From assembly GCA_910576995.1 (NCBI GenBank), contig CAJTLC010000012.1, positions 42,624 to 106,623 on the forward strand: a stretch of DNA of 64,000 bases, read 5' to 3'. Made by a program: the position numbers and the translations under genes. The DNA is from an uncultured Ruminococcus sp. (GTDB lineage Bacteria; Bacillota; Clostridia; Oscillospirales; Ruminococcaceae). Shown here piece after piece: positions 51,399-59,666 of the stretch. A model generated the notes under the pieces. The model was not told the DNA's origin. It ran no database searches and saw only the letters and a list, made by a program, of their open reading frames with translations. Positions within the stretch are counted from its first letter, which is position 1, and each line of letters starts with the position of its first letter.

Positions 51399-51430
51399 AG
51401 CGGAGATTAAAAAATCTTCGCTATTTTTAT
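51399..51430 (+). terminator. Hairpin with a T-run downstream of the lipoprotein gene and at the next gene's 5' end
   Basis: AGCGGAGATT (51399-51408) pairs with AATCTTCGCT (51413-51422) around AAAA, then ATTTTTAT. It may end rnr-lipoprotein transcripts and at the same time cap the 5' end of the transporter message. Confidence 0.5.
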
Positions 51431-51468
51431 GCGGACAAGCTTCCGCGTTCTGAAAAGGAGAACCTGTT

Positions 51469-53265
51469 ATGGGCGATTTTTCTATTTTCAATATTTTCAC
51501 TATGCTGGGCGGACTTGCCTTTTTCCTCTACGGCATGAACGTTATGTCGACAGGGCTTGAAAAGCTCGCGGGCGGTAAAATGGAGGTCGCGCTCAAAAAA
51601 ATGACTTCCAATCCTTTTATGGCGCTTATTCTCGGAACAGTGATCACAGTGGCAATTCAATCTTCATCAGCAATGACCGTTATGACTGTAGGTTTTGTAA
51701 ATTCAGGTATCATGGCTCTTTTTGATACCGTCGCGGTAAGTTTCGGCGCAAATATAGGCACGACTTTTACGGCATGGCTTTTATGTCTTAACGGTATCGA
51801 CGGCGGCGAGGGAAGCGGTATCGGAAGTTTCTTTATGAAGCTGATCAAACCCGAATCTTTTTCTCCGCTGATCGCCCTTGTCGGCATTATCATGATAATG
51901 ACCTGCAAAAAGGCAAAGAAAAAGGATATCGGACGTATTCTTGTAGGATTTGCCGTTCTTATGACAGGCATGGATCTGATGAAGACTTCTATCGATCCTC
52001 TTGCAAATTCTCCGGAATTCCAGAATATTCTCACAGCCTTTGAAAACCCGATTCTCGGAGTTCTCGTCGGCGCGGTATTTACTGGTATCATACAGAGTTC
52101 AGCCGGATCGGTCGCGATTCTTATGGCTTTCTCTGTAGGCGGCACGCTTACATACGAAATGGCGCTGCCTATCATAATGGGACTTAATATAGGCACCTGC
52201 ATAACAGCTGTTATTTCAAGTATCGGCGTAAACAAAGACGCAAAGCGCGTTGCGGTTATCCATGTGCTTATCAATACAGTCGGAACGCTGATATTGCTTC
52301 CCGTTACTCTTCTCCTGCAAAATTTTACGGGATTCGGAGAATTTATGGCGCAGCCTGTCGGATTTATAGGAATCGCTGCAATGCACACTGTTTTCAACGT
52401 GCTTGTTACGGCAATACTTATGCCGTTTTCCAAGCAGCTTGTTAAAATTTCACATATTCTTGTACGCGATAAAAAGGGCGAAGCAGAGAAATCCAGCGTA
52501 TTCAGCGCGCTCGATCCCAGATTCCTTGCCACTCCCGGCGTTGCCGTCGAAGCCTGCCGCGGAGTTGCGGTTGAAATGGCGGTTGAGACTCGCAAGGCTA
52601 TCAGCGAGGCGCTCGCGCTCCTGACTGCGCCATATAATGAGGAAACTATCAATGGCGTTATTAAATCCGAAGATTTGATCGACAAATATGAAGATAAGAT
52701 AAACAGCTATCTTATTAAAATTTCCAAAAGCAGTATAACAGGCAAAGACAGCCGCACGGTATCGAAAATGATGCACTGCGTGGGTAATTTCGAGCGAATT
52801 TCAGACCATGCTGTTAATCTTATAGAATCCGTTCAGGAAATGCACGAAAAGGGAATCGCCTTTTCTGCGGAATGCATCAACGAAATAGTTGTAATTTCCG
52901 ACGCCGTCAGCGAAAATATTGATTCAGCATTCAATGCTTATATTGACGACGATCTCGCAATCGCTCATAAGGTCGAACCGCTTGAAGAAGTTGTCGATAA
53001 TCTCAGCACAGAATTGAAAAATCGCCATATACGCCGTCTGCAAAACGACGAATGCACCGTTGAACTCGGCTATATCTTCCAGGACGTGCTGACGAATCTG
53101 GAGCGAATTTCCGATCACTGCTCCAATATCGCGGGCTGTCTTATCGAAACCGATGAAAAAACCAATATTCATGCTTATCTCAGCGATATCAAGAAAAACG
53201 ACGAAACTTTCCGCGAAGAATACGTTATGTATTCCGAACAGTACTTCGCCCGCCTTGATGATTAA
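51469..53265 (+). CDS. Na/Pi cotransporter family protein with PhoU-like domain
   Basis: 598 residues, start behind AGGAGAACC. About nine membrane helices with the two inverted signature repeats VTVAIQSSSAMTVMTVGFVNSG (residues about 65-86) and FTGIIQSSAGSVAILMAFS (about 205-223), which form the transport site, and SFGANIGTTFTAWLL / NIGTCITAVISS. The cytoplasmic C-terminal part (about 350-560) is helical and PhoU-like (MMHCVGNFERISDHAVNLIE and NLERISDHCSNIAG). Probably sodium-driven phosphate uptake; other anions are possible. Confidence 0.93.
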   Translation: MGDFSIFNIFTMLGGLAFFLYGMNVMSTGLEKLAGGKMEVALKKMTSNPFMALILGTVITVAIQSSSAMTVMTVGFVNSGIMALFDTVAVSFGANIGTTFTAWLLCLNGIDGGEGSGIGSFFMKLIKPESFSPLIALVGIIMIMTCKKAKKKDIGRILVGFAVLMTGMDLMKTSIDPLANSPEFQNILTAFENPILGVLVGAVFTGIIQSSAGSVAILMAFSVGGTLTYEMALPIIMGLNIGTCITAVISSIGVNKDAKRVAVIHVLINTVGTLILLPVTLLLQNFTGFGEFMAQPVGFIGIAAMHTVFNVLVTAILMPFSKQLVKISHILVRDKKGEAEKSSVFSALDPRFLATPGVAVEACRGVAVEMAVETRKAISEALALLTAPYNEETINGVIKSEDLIDKYEDKINSYLIKISKSSITGKDSRTVSKMMHCVGNFERISDHAVNLIESVQEMHEKGIAFSAECINEIVVISDAVSENIDSAFNAYIDDDLAIAHKVEPLEEVVDNLSTELKNRHIRRLQNDECTVELGYIFQDVLTNLERISDHCSNIAGCLIETDEKTNIHAYLSDIKKNDETFREEYVMYSEQYFARLDD

Positions 53266-53268
53266 AAA

Positions 53269-53481
53269 TTAATTTTTACTCGTGCTGTATTTTCAGGGGG
53301 ACGCTGTCCCCCCGAACCCCTCTGCATAAGGGACTGAGTCCCTTATGAATCCCCAAATTAATTAATGTACCGCAAGGGTACATTAATTAATTTGAAGCGG
53401 GATGATAAAGACTAATCTTTATGCGGAGGAATCGGGAGGAACGGCGACCCCTGACAATGCGGCGCGGGTAAAATGATTTTT
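53269..53481 (+). repeat. Dispersed palindromic element, family A copy A7 (complete)
   Basis: Starts 4 nt after the transporter stop (AATTTTTACTCGTGCTGTAT) and ends near GCGGCGCGGGTAAAATGATT. Hairpin 1 is GGGGGAC/GTCCCCC (53296-53312). Hairpin 2 is CATAAGGGACT/AGTCCCTTATG (53325-53347). Hairpin 3 is AAATTAATTAATGTACC with GGTACATTAATTAATTT (53355-53393, 17 bp perfect), tip CGCAAG, close to a GNRA tetraloop. The SRP RNA promoter starts 11 nt after its end. Confidence 0.85.
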
Positions 53482-53491
53482 AAAAAAATTC

Positions 53492-53520
53492 TTGACAAAG
53501 CTGAAAATATGTGATATAAT
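53492..53520 (+). promoter_or_regulatory. Promoter of the SRP RNA gene
   Basis: TTGACA (53492-53497), 17-nt spacer, TATAAT (53515-53520): full consensus, as expected for an abundant stable RNA. Confidence 0.9.
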
Positions 53521-53536
53521 GATAATGTTATAAAAC

Positions 53537-53666
53537 TCCGGAATATAGATGTGCGGGCCCTGTGCAACAAGACACCGTGAACCATGTCAGGCGGGAGACC
53601 GAGCAGCATTAAGCGGATCGTCTCGTGTGCCGCAGCCAGCCTGCACATCTATGTTCCGGAATTTTT
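53537..53666 (+). ncRNA. ffs: Signal recognition particle RNA (small bacterial type)
   Basis: A closing helix TCCGGAATATAGATGTGC with GCACATCTATGTTCCGGA (53537-53660) encloses the domain IV core: the ACCATGTCAGGCGGG side and the GAGCAGCATTAAGC side (about 53581-53613) correspond to the conserved GUCAGG and AGCAGC motifs that bind Ffh. Length about 120 nt, without Alu domain. The T-run ATTTTTG just after it ends transcription. Location before dnaX matches other Firmicutes. Confidence 0.93.
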
Positions 53667-53706
53667 GCGCAATGGCAAGAACGCATAACGATTGGAGGAA
53701 TGCAGC

Positions 53707-55398
53707 GTGTATAAGGCTTTATATCGTAAATGGCGTCCGCTGACTTTCGACGACGTTATTTCTCAGCAGCATATCACTGATACGCTGAAAAATCAGCTGA
53801 AAAATGAAAAAACTGCCCACGCTTATCTCTTCACCGGTTCTCGCGGAACAGGAAAAACTACCTGCGCCCGAATTCTCGCAAAAGCTGTCAACTGCCCGAA
53901 CATGACGGACGGCAACCCTTGCTTGCAATGCGACATCTGCCGCGAAGCCGAAGAAGGCTCGCTTACCGATATTATCGAGATCGACGCCGCCTCCAATAAC
54001 GGCGTTGAGGATATTCGCGATCTCCGCGACGGAGCGGTTTATTCACCCGAACGCTGCCGATATAAGATTTACATTGTGGACGAAGTCCATATGCTGTCGG
54101 CTTCAGCGTTCAACGCGCTCCTGAAAATAATGGAAGAACCTCCGCCTTATGTCAAATTCATTCTCGCCACAACCGAGATTCATAAAGTTCCTGCGACTGT
54201 AGCTTCGCGCTGTCAGCGGTACGATTTCCGCAGGATAAGACAGCAGGATATCGCCCAAAGACTTCTTTATATAGCGGAAAAAGAACAGCTCTCCCTGACT
54301 TCCGACGGCGCGGCTCTGATTGCAAAACTTGCCGACGGCGGTATGCGCGACGCAGTATCGCTCCTTGATCAATGCTCAGTATGCGCCGAAAATATTGACG
54401 CCGCTGCTGTTTCTCAGGCGGCAGGAATCGCGGGAAGAGATTTTCTGTATGATATCCTCGACGCCGTTTCAGATTCCGACGCGGCGAAAGCGCTGGCTGT
54501 TACGGCTAAACTTTATGATATGTCAAAAGATCTGACGCGGCTTTGCGAAGAACTTATTCTCCAGCTGCGGAACGTCATGCTGATGAAGGCTTCTCCGAAA
54601 AATGCCGGGGATATAATAGCGGTAATGCCTGAAGATATGGAGAGACTGCGGAATATAGCCGAAAAAACTGAACTCGATACGATTCTGGACAAGCTGGGTC
54701 AACTCCAGATATGCCGCGAACGAATGGGAAGAGTTATGAATAAGCGCGTTGAATTTGAAATGTGCCTTATCAGACTTTGTAGCCATACAGTTGCAGGAAA
54801 CGGAAATTCAGCCGCCGATAATACCGAATTATACGAAAAGATCGCACTTCTTGAAAAAAGGCTGAATTCAGCGCCGGCAGCAGGAATTCCCGCAGATCGG
54901 GGCGATTCTCAGCGTAAAACTTTCACGGCTTCAAGCCCGGCGGAAGCTGATCCGCCTGCGCCAAACGTTAAAGTGGATATCAAAACGGTTCAGGAAAACG
55001 AACTCACCCCCTGCGAAAAATGGGACGATATAATAGGAGAATGCTTCAAGATCAATCCTGCGGCGGCGGCGGCTCTTCATGATTCCCACGCTTCTTCCAA
55101 AGGAAACGTTATGTGCATTTTTACCGCCGATCCGTTGTTTATATCGCTTTTCAAGGATAAAAAGGACTACGCAATAGCTCTCAGCAAGGCGATATTCAAT
55201 GTTCTCGGACAAAGATACAGAATAACCGCACGCTGTACAACTTCCGTGGCGGAAACGCGCTCTATGGCGCAGCAAATATTAAAAAACGCAGTTAACAGCG
55301 GTATCGAAACGGCTGTTGATAACGGTTTACCCTCGCATATTGTGCGGAATACCGTAAGAACCCGTCAAACAGGTTCTGAATATATATTTAAATTTTAA
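53707..55398 (+). CDS. dnaX: DNA polymerase III subunit gamma/tau (GTG start)
   Basis: 563 residues from a GTG 8 nt after GGAGG; the in-frame TTG five codons earlier overlaps the ribosome site. Clamp-loader ATPase. YKALYRKWRPLTFDDVISQQHI, Walker A GSRGTGKTTCARIL (about residues 45-58), zinc cluster CPNMTDGNPCLQCDIC, Walker B YIVDEVHML, sensor ATTEIHKVPATVASRCQR. The C-terminal tau-like region (about 380-560) is short and ends in the region that binds PolC in Firmicutes. No programmed frameshift signal was found. Confidence 0.96.
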   Translation: MYKALYRKWRPLTFDDVISQQHITDTLKNQLKNEKTAHAYLFTGSRGTGKTTCARILAKAVNCPNMTDGNPCLQCDICREAEEGSLTDIIEIDAASNNGVEDIRDLRDGAVYSPERCRYKIYIVDEVHMLSASAFNALLKIMEEPPPYVKFILATTEIHKVPATVASRCQRYDFRRIRQQDIAQRLLYIAEKEQLSLTSDGAALIAKLADGGMRDAVSLLDQCSVCAENIDAAAVSQAAGIAGRDFLYDILDAVSDSDAAKALAVTAKLYDMSKDLTRLCEELILQLRNVMLMKASPKNAGDIIAVMPEDMERLRNIAEKTELDTILDKLGQLQICRERMGRVMNKRVEFEMCLIRLCSHTVAGNGNSAADNTELYEKIALLEKRLNSAPAAGIPADRGDSQRKTFTASSPAEADPPAPNVKVDIKTVQENELTPCEKWDDIIGECFKINPAAAAALHDSHASSKGNVMCIFTADPLFISLFKDKKDYAIALSKAIFNVLGQRYRITARCTTSVAETRSMAQQILKNAVNSGIETAVDNGLPSHIVRNTVRTRQTGSEYIFKF

Positions 55399-55412
55399 AG
55401 GAGATTTTAATA

Positions 55413-55757
55413 ATGAAAGCAAGAATTCCAAAGGGCGCAGGCGGCGCACAGAATATGAATCAGATGATCAAGCAGGCTCAGAAAATGCAGGATCAGATAA
55501 CTGATCTTCAGGCGGAGATCGAAGCCCGCGATTTTACCGCTACAGCAGGCGGCGGAGCTGTTGAGGTTACGCTGACAGGCAAGAAAACCATCAAGGCTCT
55601 CACTCTTAAGCCCGAAGTTGTTGACCCCGAAGATATCGAGATGCTTCAGGATCTCATTATCAGCGCGGTAAACGAGGCTATCAACACTATCGAAGATACT
55701 ACAGAAGCCGAGATGAGCAAGATTACAGGCGGCGTTTCGCTTCCGGGATTATTTTAA
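55413..55757 (+). CDS. ybaB: YbaB/EbfC family nucleoid-associated protein
   Basis: 114 residues. NMNQMIKQAQKMQDQITDLQAE helix, then VEVTLTGKKTIKALTLKPEVV and LQDLIISAVNEAI: the dimeric alpha/beta YbaB fold that binds DNA without strict sequence preference. Conserved between dnaX and recR. Start behind AAAGGAG. Its stop overlaps the recR ATG (TAATG). Confidence 0.96.
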   Translation: MKARIPKGAGGAQNMNQMIKQAQKMQDQITDLQAEIEARDFTATAGGGAVEVTLTGKKTIKALTLKPEVVDPEDIEMLQDLIISAVNEAINTIEDTTEAEMSKITGGVSLPGLF

Positions 55758-56359
55758 TGGCTGATCATAATGCGCTTCCGCTGATAATATTGGCAGAAAA
55801 ATTCGCTTCTCTGCCCGGTATAGGCATGAAATCCGCACAAAGACTGGCTTATCACGTCATGTCGATGGATACCGCGGCAGTTGAAGAATTCGCGCAGGCT
55901 CTCGTGAATGCCAAGAAAAACGTGCATTGCTGTTCTGTATGCTGCAATCTTACCGAGCGTGAGATATGTCCCATATGCGGCGACGCCGAGCGCGACCACA
56001 GCGTGATCTGCGTCGTTGAAACTCCCAAGGACGTTACTGCTTTCGAACGCACGAGGGAATACAGCGGCGTTTATCATGTGCTGCACGGTCTTCTTTCACC
56101 TATAGACGGCGTTACGCCCGATAAACTTCATATAAAGGAGTTGTTGGCGCGCATCGCAAAAGGCGGAATCGAAGAAGTGATAATGGCGACCAATCCCACT
56201 GTTGAAGGCGACGCTACCGCTCTTTATGTTGCAGGGCTTCTCAAACCGCTTGGAATCAAAGTTTCGCGTCTTGCATTCGGACTTCCGGTAGGCGGTATGC
56301 TTGAATATGCCGACGAGGTCACTCTCTTTAAGGCGCTCGAAAACCGCAATTATATATGA
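55757..56359 (+). CDS. recR: Recombination protein RecR
   Basis: 200 residues. Helix-hairpin-helix LPGIGMKSAQRLAYHV (about 18-33), four-Cys zinc finger CSVCCNLTEREICPICGD (about 57-74), Toprim domain with VVETPKDV and ATNPTVEGDATALYVAGLLK, and the Walker-like end VSRLAFGLPVGGMLEYADE. Loads RecA with RecO/RecF in gap repair. Third gene of the dnaX operon. Confidence 0.97.
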   Translation: MADHNALPLIILAEKFASLPGIGMKSAQRLAYHVMSMDTAAVEEFAQALVNAKKNVHCCSVCCNLTEREICPICGDAERDHSVICVVETPKDVTAFERTREYSGVYHVLHGLLSPIDGVTPDKLHIKELLARIAKGGIEEVIMATNPTVEGDATALYVAGLLKPLGIKVSRLAFGLPVGGMLEYADEVTLFKALENRNYI

Positions 56360-56367
56360 TTTCGACA

Positions 56368-56398
56368 AATGCCGCACTTTATTGTGCGGTATTCCTTT
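56368..56398 (+). terminator. Hairpin terminator after recR
   Basis: AATGCCGCAC (56368-56377) and GTGCGGTATT (56384-56393) form a 10-bp stem (one wobble) followed by CCTTTATCC, a weak T-run. The stem reuses the GTGCGGCAT word of the family A ends. Confidence 0.5.
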
Positions 56399-56417
56399 AT
56401 CCGCGCAAATCAGCTTC

Positions 56418-56446
56418 TTGACATAGTTTTACAGATATGCTATAAT
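56418..56446 (+). promoter_or_regulatory. Promoter of the ABC exporter operon
   Basis: TTGACA (56418-56423), 17-nt spacer, TATAAT (56441-56446): consensus; 30 nt before the permease start. Confidence 0.85.
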
Positions 56447-56475
56447 GTGAATAAATAATATAATGTGGAGGTCGT

Positions 56476-57264
56476 ATGTTTCAAAAAATATCCGCGCAGA
56501 TCCAACAAGTCAAAAAATATCAATTCCTGTTTTCAGAACTGGTCAAGCGCGACTTTAAGAAAAAATATAAACGAACTGCTTTAGGTATGCTCTGGAGTTT
56601 GCTTTCGCCGCTGCTCCAGCTTGCTGTAATGGCTGTCGTTTTTACGCAATTTTTCGGCAGAAACACCGAGCATTACATCATCTACCTGTTTTCGGGAAAT
56701 CTCGTTTTCGCTTTTTTTAAGGATTCCACAAACGGCGGTATGCACTCTCTTATGTCGAACGCCAATATAATCAAAAAAATAAACTTGCCCAAATACCTCT
56801 TCCTGCTGTCAAAAGAAGTCTCGTCGTGCATCAACTTTGGTTTTACGCTGATAATTTACTTTGCTTTCGTGGCAATAGACGGAATACCGTTTACATTTAA
56901 ATTTCTGCTGCTGCTTTATCCTATCGCCTGCCTGCTGATTTTCAACATCGGCGTCGGTTTCATACTTTCTGCGCTCTTCGTAATATTTAAAGATATACAA
57001 TATTTATATGACATATTCACCCAGCTTCTTATGTATCTCTCGGCAATATTCTATACAGTGGATATTTATCCTGAAAAAATTCAGAAAATCTTCTTCCTGA
57101 ATCCCGTTTATACGTATATCTCATATTTCAGGCAAATAGTTATTGACAACACAATACCGTCCCTTGCCATTCATTTGCTTTGTATCGGTTACGCGCTAGG
57201 CGCTCTGGTAATCGGAGCGTTTATTTACAAAAAATATAACTACAAATTCATGTACTATATGTAA
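56476..57264 (+). CDS. ABC-2 polysaccharide/teichoic acid exporter permease
   Basis: 262 residues, six membrane helices, of the Wzm/TagG/RfbA family. N-terminal YQFLFSELVKRDFKKKYKRT, LGMLWSLLSPLLQLAVMAVVF, then FSGNLVFAFFKDSTNGGMHSL and the late YISYFRQIVIDNTIPSLA. With the following ATPase it flips a lipid-linked glycan across the membrane. The substrate is not shown by sequence. The GDP-rhamnose operon at 38.5-45.8 kb lacks its own exporter and is a candidate partner. Confidence 0.9.
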   Translation: MFQKISAQIQQVKKYQFLFSELVKRDFKKKYKRTALGMLWSLLSPLLQLAVMAVVFTQFFGRNTEHYIIYLFSGNLVFAFFKDSTNGGMHSLMSNANIIKKINLPKYLFLLSKEVSSCINFGFTLIIYFAFVAIDGIPFTFKFLLLLYPIACLLIFNIGVGFILSALFVIFKDIQYLYDIFTQLLMYLSAIFYTVDIYPEKIQKIFFLNPVYTYISYFRQIVIDNTIPSLAIHLLCIGYALGALVIGAFIYKKYNYKFMYYM

Positions 57265-57274
57265 GAGGTGCTAA

Positions 57275-58012
57275 ATGAAGAAAATCGAACTGAATGACAT
57301 ATCCGTCTCCTATATTGTGGGCGATTTTTCAAATATCGGGCTGAAAGATGTTATCATTCAAAAACTTAAAGGCACTTATGTCAAGAAAGAATTCACCGCT
57401 CTGCAAGGGATTTCATTTTCTCTTGAAGAGGGCGAATTACTGGGAATTATCGGCACTAACGGCGCGGGCAAATCCACCCTGTGCAAGGTGATTTCCGGAA
57501 TCATGCGCCCTACGGAAGGCACAATGGCTGTACGCGGAAATATAGCTTCCCTGCTGGAACTCGGAACGGGATTCGACGGCGATCTTACCGTCCGCGAAAA
57601 TACATTTCTGCGCGGCGCAATGCTGGGATATACCCGTGAATTCATGAACGAAACTTATGAGAAGATCATAGAATTTTCGGAGCTGAAAGAATTCGAAGAC
57701 CGCAAATTTTCGCATCTTTCTTCCGGAATGAAATCGCGCCTTGCATTTTCGATAGCCTGTCTTGTACAGCCCGAAATTCTTATTCTGGACGAAGTTCTTT
57801 CTGTCGGAGACGGCGCGTTCCGCAAAAAAAGCGAGAAAAAAATGCTTGAGATAATCGACGGCGGAGCGACTACTCTTCTTGTATCCCATTCGCTCGCTCA
57901 GATACGGCGCATGGCTACCAAAGTGCTGTGGCTTGAAAAGGGGAGGCAAATTGATTTTGGAGATACCAAAGAAGTTTGCGATAAATACGATGAGTATCTG
58001 AAAAAGAAGTAG
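57275..58012 (+). CDS. ABC-2 polysaccharide/teichoic acid exporter ATPase
   Basis: 245 residues, Wzt/TagH type without the C-terminal carbohydrate-binding domain that some Wzt proteins carry. Walker A IGTNGAGKSTL (about 68-78), signature LSSGMKSRLAF, Walker B EILILDEVLSVGD, H-loop LVSHSLAQI. The LSSGM signature is typical of this subfamily. Start 10 nt after the permease stop behind AAGAGGTG. Confidence 0.92.
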   Translation: MKKIELNDISVSYIVGDFSNIGLKDVIIQKLKGTYVKKEFTALQGISFSLEEGELLGIIGTNGAGKSTLCKVISGIMRPTEGTMAVRGNIASLLELGTGFDGDLTVRENTFLRGAMLGYTREFMNETYEKIIEFSELKEFEDRKFSHLSSGMKSRLAFSIACLVQPEILILDEVLSVGDGAFRKKSEKKMLEIIDGGATTLLVSHSLAQIRRMATKVLWLEKGRQIDFGDTKEVCDKYDEYLKKK

Positions 58013-58020
58013 GTGACCGA

Positions 58021-58263
58021 ATGAAGAAGTATCAATGCCCATGCTGCGGATATTACACGCTGAACGATCATGGGGAATATTCTGTCTGTCCGGTCTGCTT
58101 CTGGGAGGACGATCCCTATCAGCGTCAGAATCCCGATTATGAATGCGGCGCGAATAATATCAGTCTGAATGCGGCTATAGAAAATTACCGAAAAATTGGC
58201 GTTTCCGAAGCGCGTTTCAAATACAATGTCAGACCGCCGTATGAAGAAGAAAAAAATCAGTAA
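58021..58263 (+). CDS. CPCC-family cysteine-rich protein
   Basis: 80 residues. MKKYQCPCCGYYTLNDHGEYSVCPVCFWEDDP has five Cys arranged as a zinc-binding pair typical of the CPCC family; then RQNPDYECGANNISLNAAIENY and KYNVRPPYEEE. Small, soluble, function unknown. The start ATG lies 8 nt after the ABC ATPase stop, so it shares the transcript. Confidence 0.85.
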   Translation: MKKYQCPCCGYYTLNDHGEYSVCPVCFWEDDPYQRQNPDYECGANNISLNAAIENYRKIGVSEARFKYNVRPPYEEEKNQ

Positions 58264-58269
58264 AACAAA

Positions 58270-58312
58270 AAGGCAGCGCTTACAAATTAAGCGCTGCCTT
58301 AATTTTATTTTT
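58270..58312. terminator. Bidirectional terminator between convergent genes
   Basis: AAGGCAGCGCTT (58270-58281) and AAGCGCTGCCTT (58289-58300) form a 12-bp perfect stem with AATTTTATTTTT on the plus side and TTTTTGTTTTA on the minus side. Serves the CPCC gene and the leucine-rich-repeat gene that ends at 58305. Confidence 0.9.
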
Positions 58313-59666
58313 CATCATCTTTAGAAATGATAGATTCGTAATTTTCCTCTTCCTCTTTTTCTTTAGCCTCTTTCTCGGCTTTTTTAGCTGAACGCGGCGC
58401 TCCTTTTTTACTCCGCGCCATCAGAACTACCGCAAATACGGCTGCCGCAAGAAGAATTCCGACGATAATTACAACGAAAGCCATTCCTTTCAGGCTTTTA
58501 TCAATCGTTTCGTAGTCGATCTTATTAGATTTGGCATACTTTTCACCTGCCGAATCCGAATATACGCTAAGCTGAAAATCCTCATATTCTGTATATTCGC
58601 CATTTTCACCGGCTGAAAATCCGAACGCATGATCTCCTATTTCAGCAACGCTTTTGGGGATTCCAACCTGTTTCAGATTGCCGCACGAAGCAAATGCGCC
58701 CGCCCCAATAGCCGAAATTGTCTCCGGAAGTATCACGCGGCTAAGCGAAGAGCAGTTGAAAAACGCGCCCTCCCCTATCGTTTCAAGAGTTGTCGGGAAA
58801 TCCGCAGTTTCCAGAGACGCGCAGTTTTTAAACGCAATATCCGAAATTTCACGCAGTCCCTCCGAAAAATCAATATTTTTCAAACCCATACAATATCCGA
58901 ACGCACTGTCGCCGATAGTTGTCACAGACGACGGCAGAAAGAGATTTTCAATTTCCACGCAGACCGTAAACGCGCCCGGCTCAATGGTATTAACGGAGTT
59001 TTCAATGTAAACGTCTCCCGAAAGCTTAGTTGACGCGCGATAAATATTTGACTTGCTGCTGTTGTAAAGAATGCCGTCTTCAAATACGAAATTCGGCGAA
59101 TTATCGGCGTCAATATTCTCAATACTGCTGCACGCGGCAAACGCCATAGGCTCTATAGTTGTCAAGGATTTCGGCAGTTCGATCTCGTCAAGCTTTGAGC
59201 AGTTGTAGAATGCATAGGAAGAGATCGTTTCCACGGAATCTGGCATATACACGTGTTCGAGATTCTGACAGCCCATGAAAAGACTGTTGGAAAGCGTAGT
59301 GAGTCTTGCCGGAAGATTAACAGTTTTCAGCGAAGTACAGCCTGCAAAAGCACGGTTTCCGATAGTTTTTATGCTGGATGGAAGTTCCAGAGAAGATATC
59401 ATCGTGCATCCTGTAAACGCGCCGTCGGCGATAGCGGTAACTGCATAACCGTTTCGCAGTTCGGGAACAGAACTTACAATAGCCGTTGTTTCGCATGAAA
59501 CGATAGTATACGAGCCGTCGATAAGTTCATAAGTAAACGTGCCGTCGGTCAATTTTTCATCGTCTTTTTGCAATCCTTCCTCGACCGCGAACGAGGAAAC
59601 AGCAGCCGCCATCCCCATCGTCATAACCGCGCCGATAACAGCCGAAAAAATCTTTTTCAGATTCAT
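58305..59666 (-). CDS. BspA-like leucine-rich-repeat surface protein with C-terminal membrane anchor (1)
   Basis: 453 residues. Signal peptide (about 1-27, ending SSFA). Residues about 50-370 are LRR_5/BspA repeats of about 23 residues, consensus I..AF.NC.SL..V.LP..L.TIG (for example FAGCTSLKTVNLPARLTTL). One C-terminal membrane helix (AFVVIIVGILLAAAVFAVVLM, about 395-415) and a long Lys/Glu tail inside. Overlaps the preceding similar gene by 4 nt. BspA repeats bind host or substrate surfaces elsewhere; its ligand here is unknown. Confidence 0.9.
   Translation of the reverse strand: MNLKKIFSAVIGAVMTMGMAAAVSSFAVEEGLQKDDEKLTDGTFTYELIDGSYTIVSCETTAIVSSVPELRNGYAVTAIADGAFTGCTMISSLELPSSIKTIGNRAFAGCTSLKTVNLPARLTTLSNSLFMGCQNLEHVYMPDSVETISSYAFYNCSKLDEIELPKSLTTIEPMAFAACSSIENIDADNSPNFVFEDGILYNSSKSNIYRASTKLSGDVYIENSVNTIEPGAFTVCVEIENLFLPSSVTTIGDSAFGYCMGLKNIDFSEGLREISDIAFKNCASLETADFPTTLETIGEGAFFNCSSLSRVILPETISAIGAGAFASCGNLKQVGIPKSVAEIGDHAFGFSAGENGEYTEYEDFQLSVYSDSAGEKYAKSNKIDYETIDKSLKGMAFVVIIVGILLAAAVFAVVLMARSKKGAPRSAKKAEKEAKEKEEEENYESIISKDDEK

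Noticed and set aside
53707..55398. Programmed frameshift in dnaX
   Set aside because: The only A-rich run (GAAAAAAGG near 54850) is not in the X-XXY-YYZ phase of the reading frame, and the full-length frame is uninterrupted.
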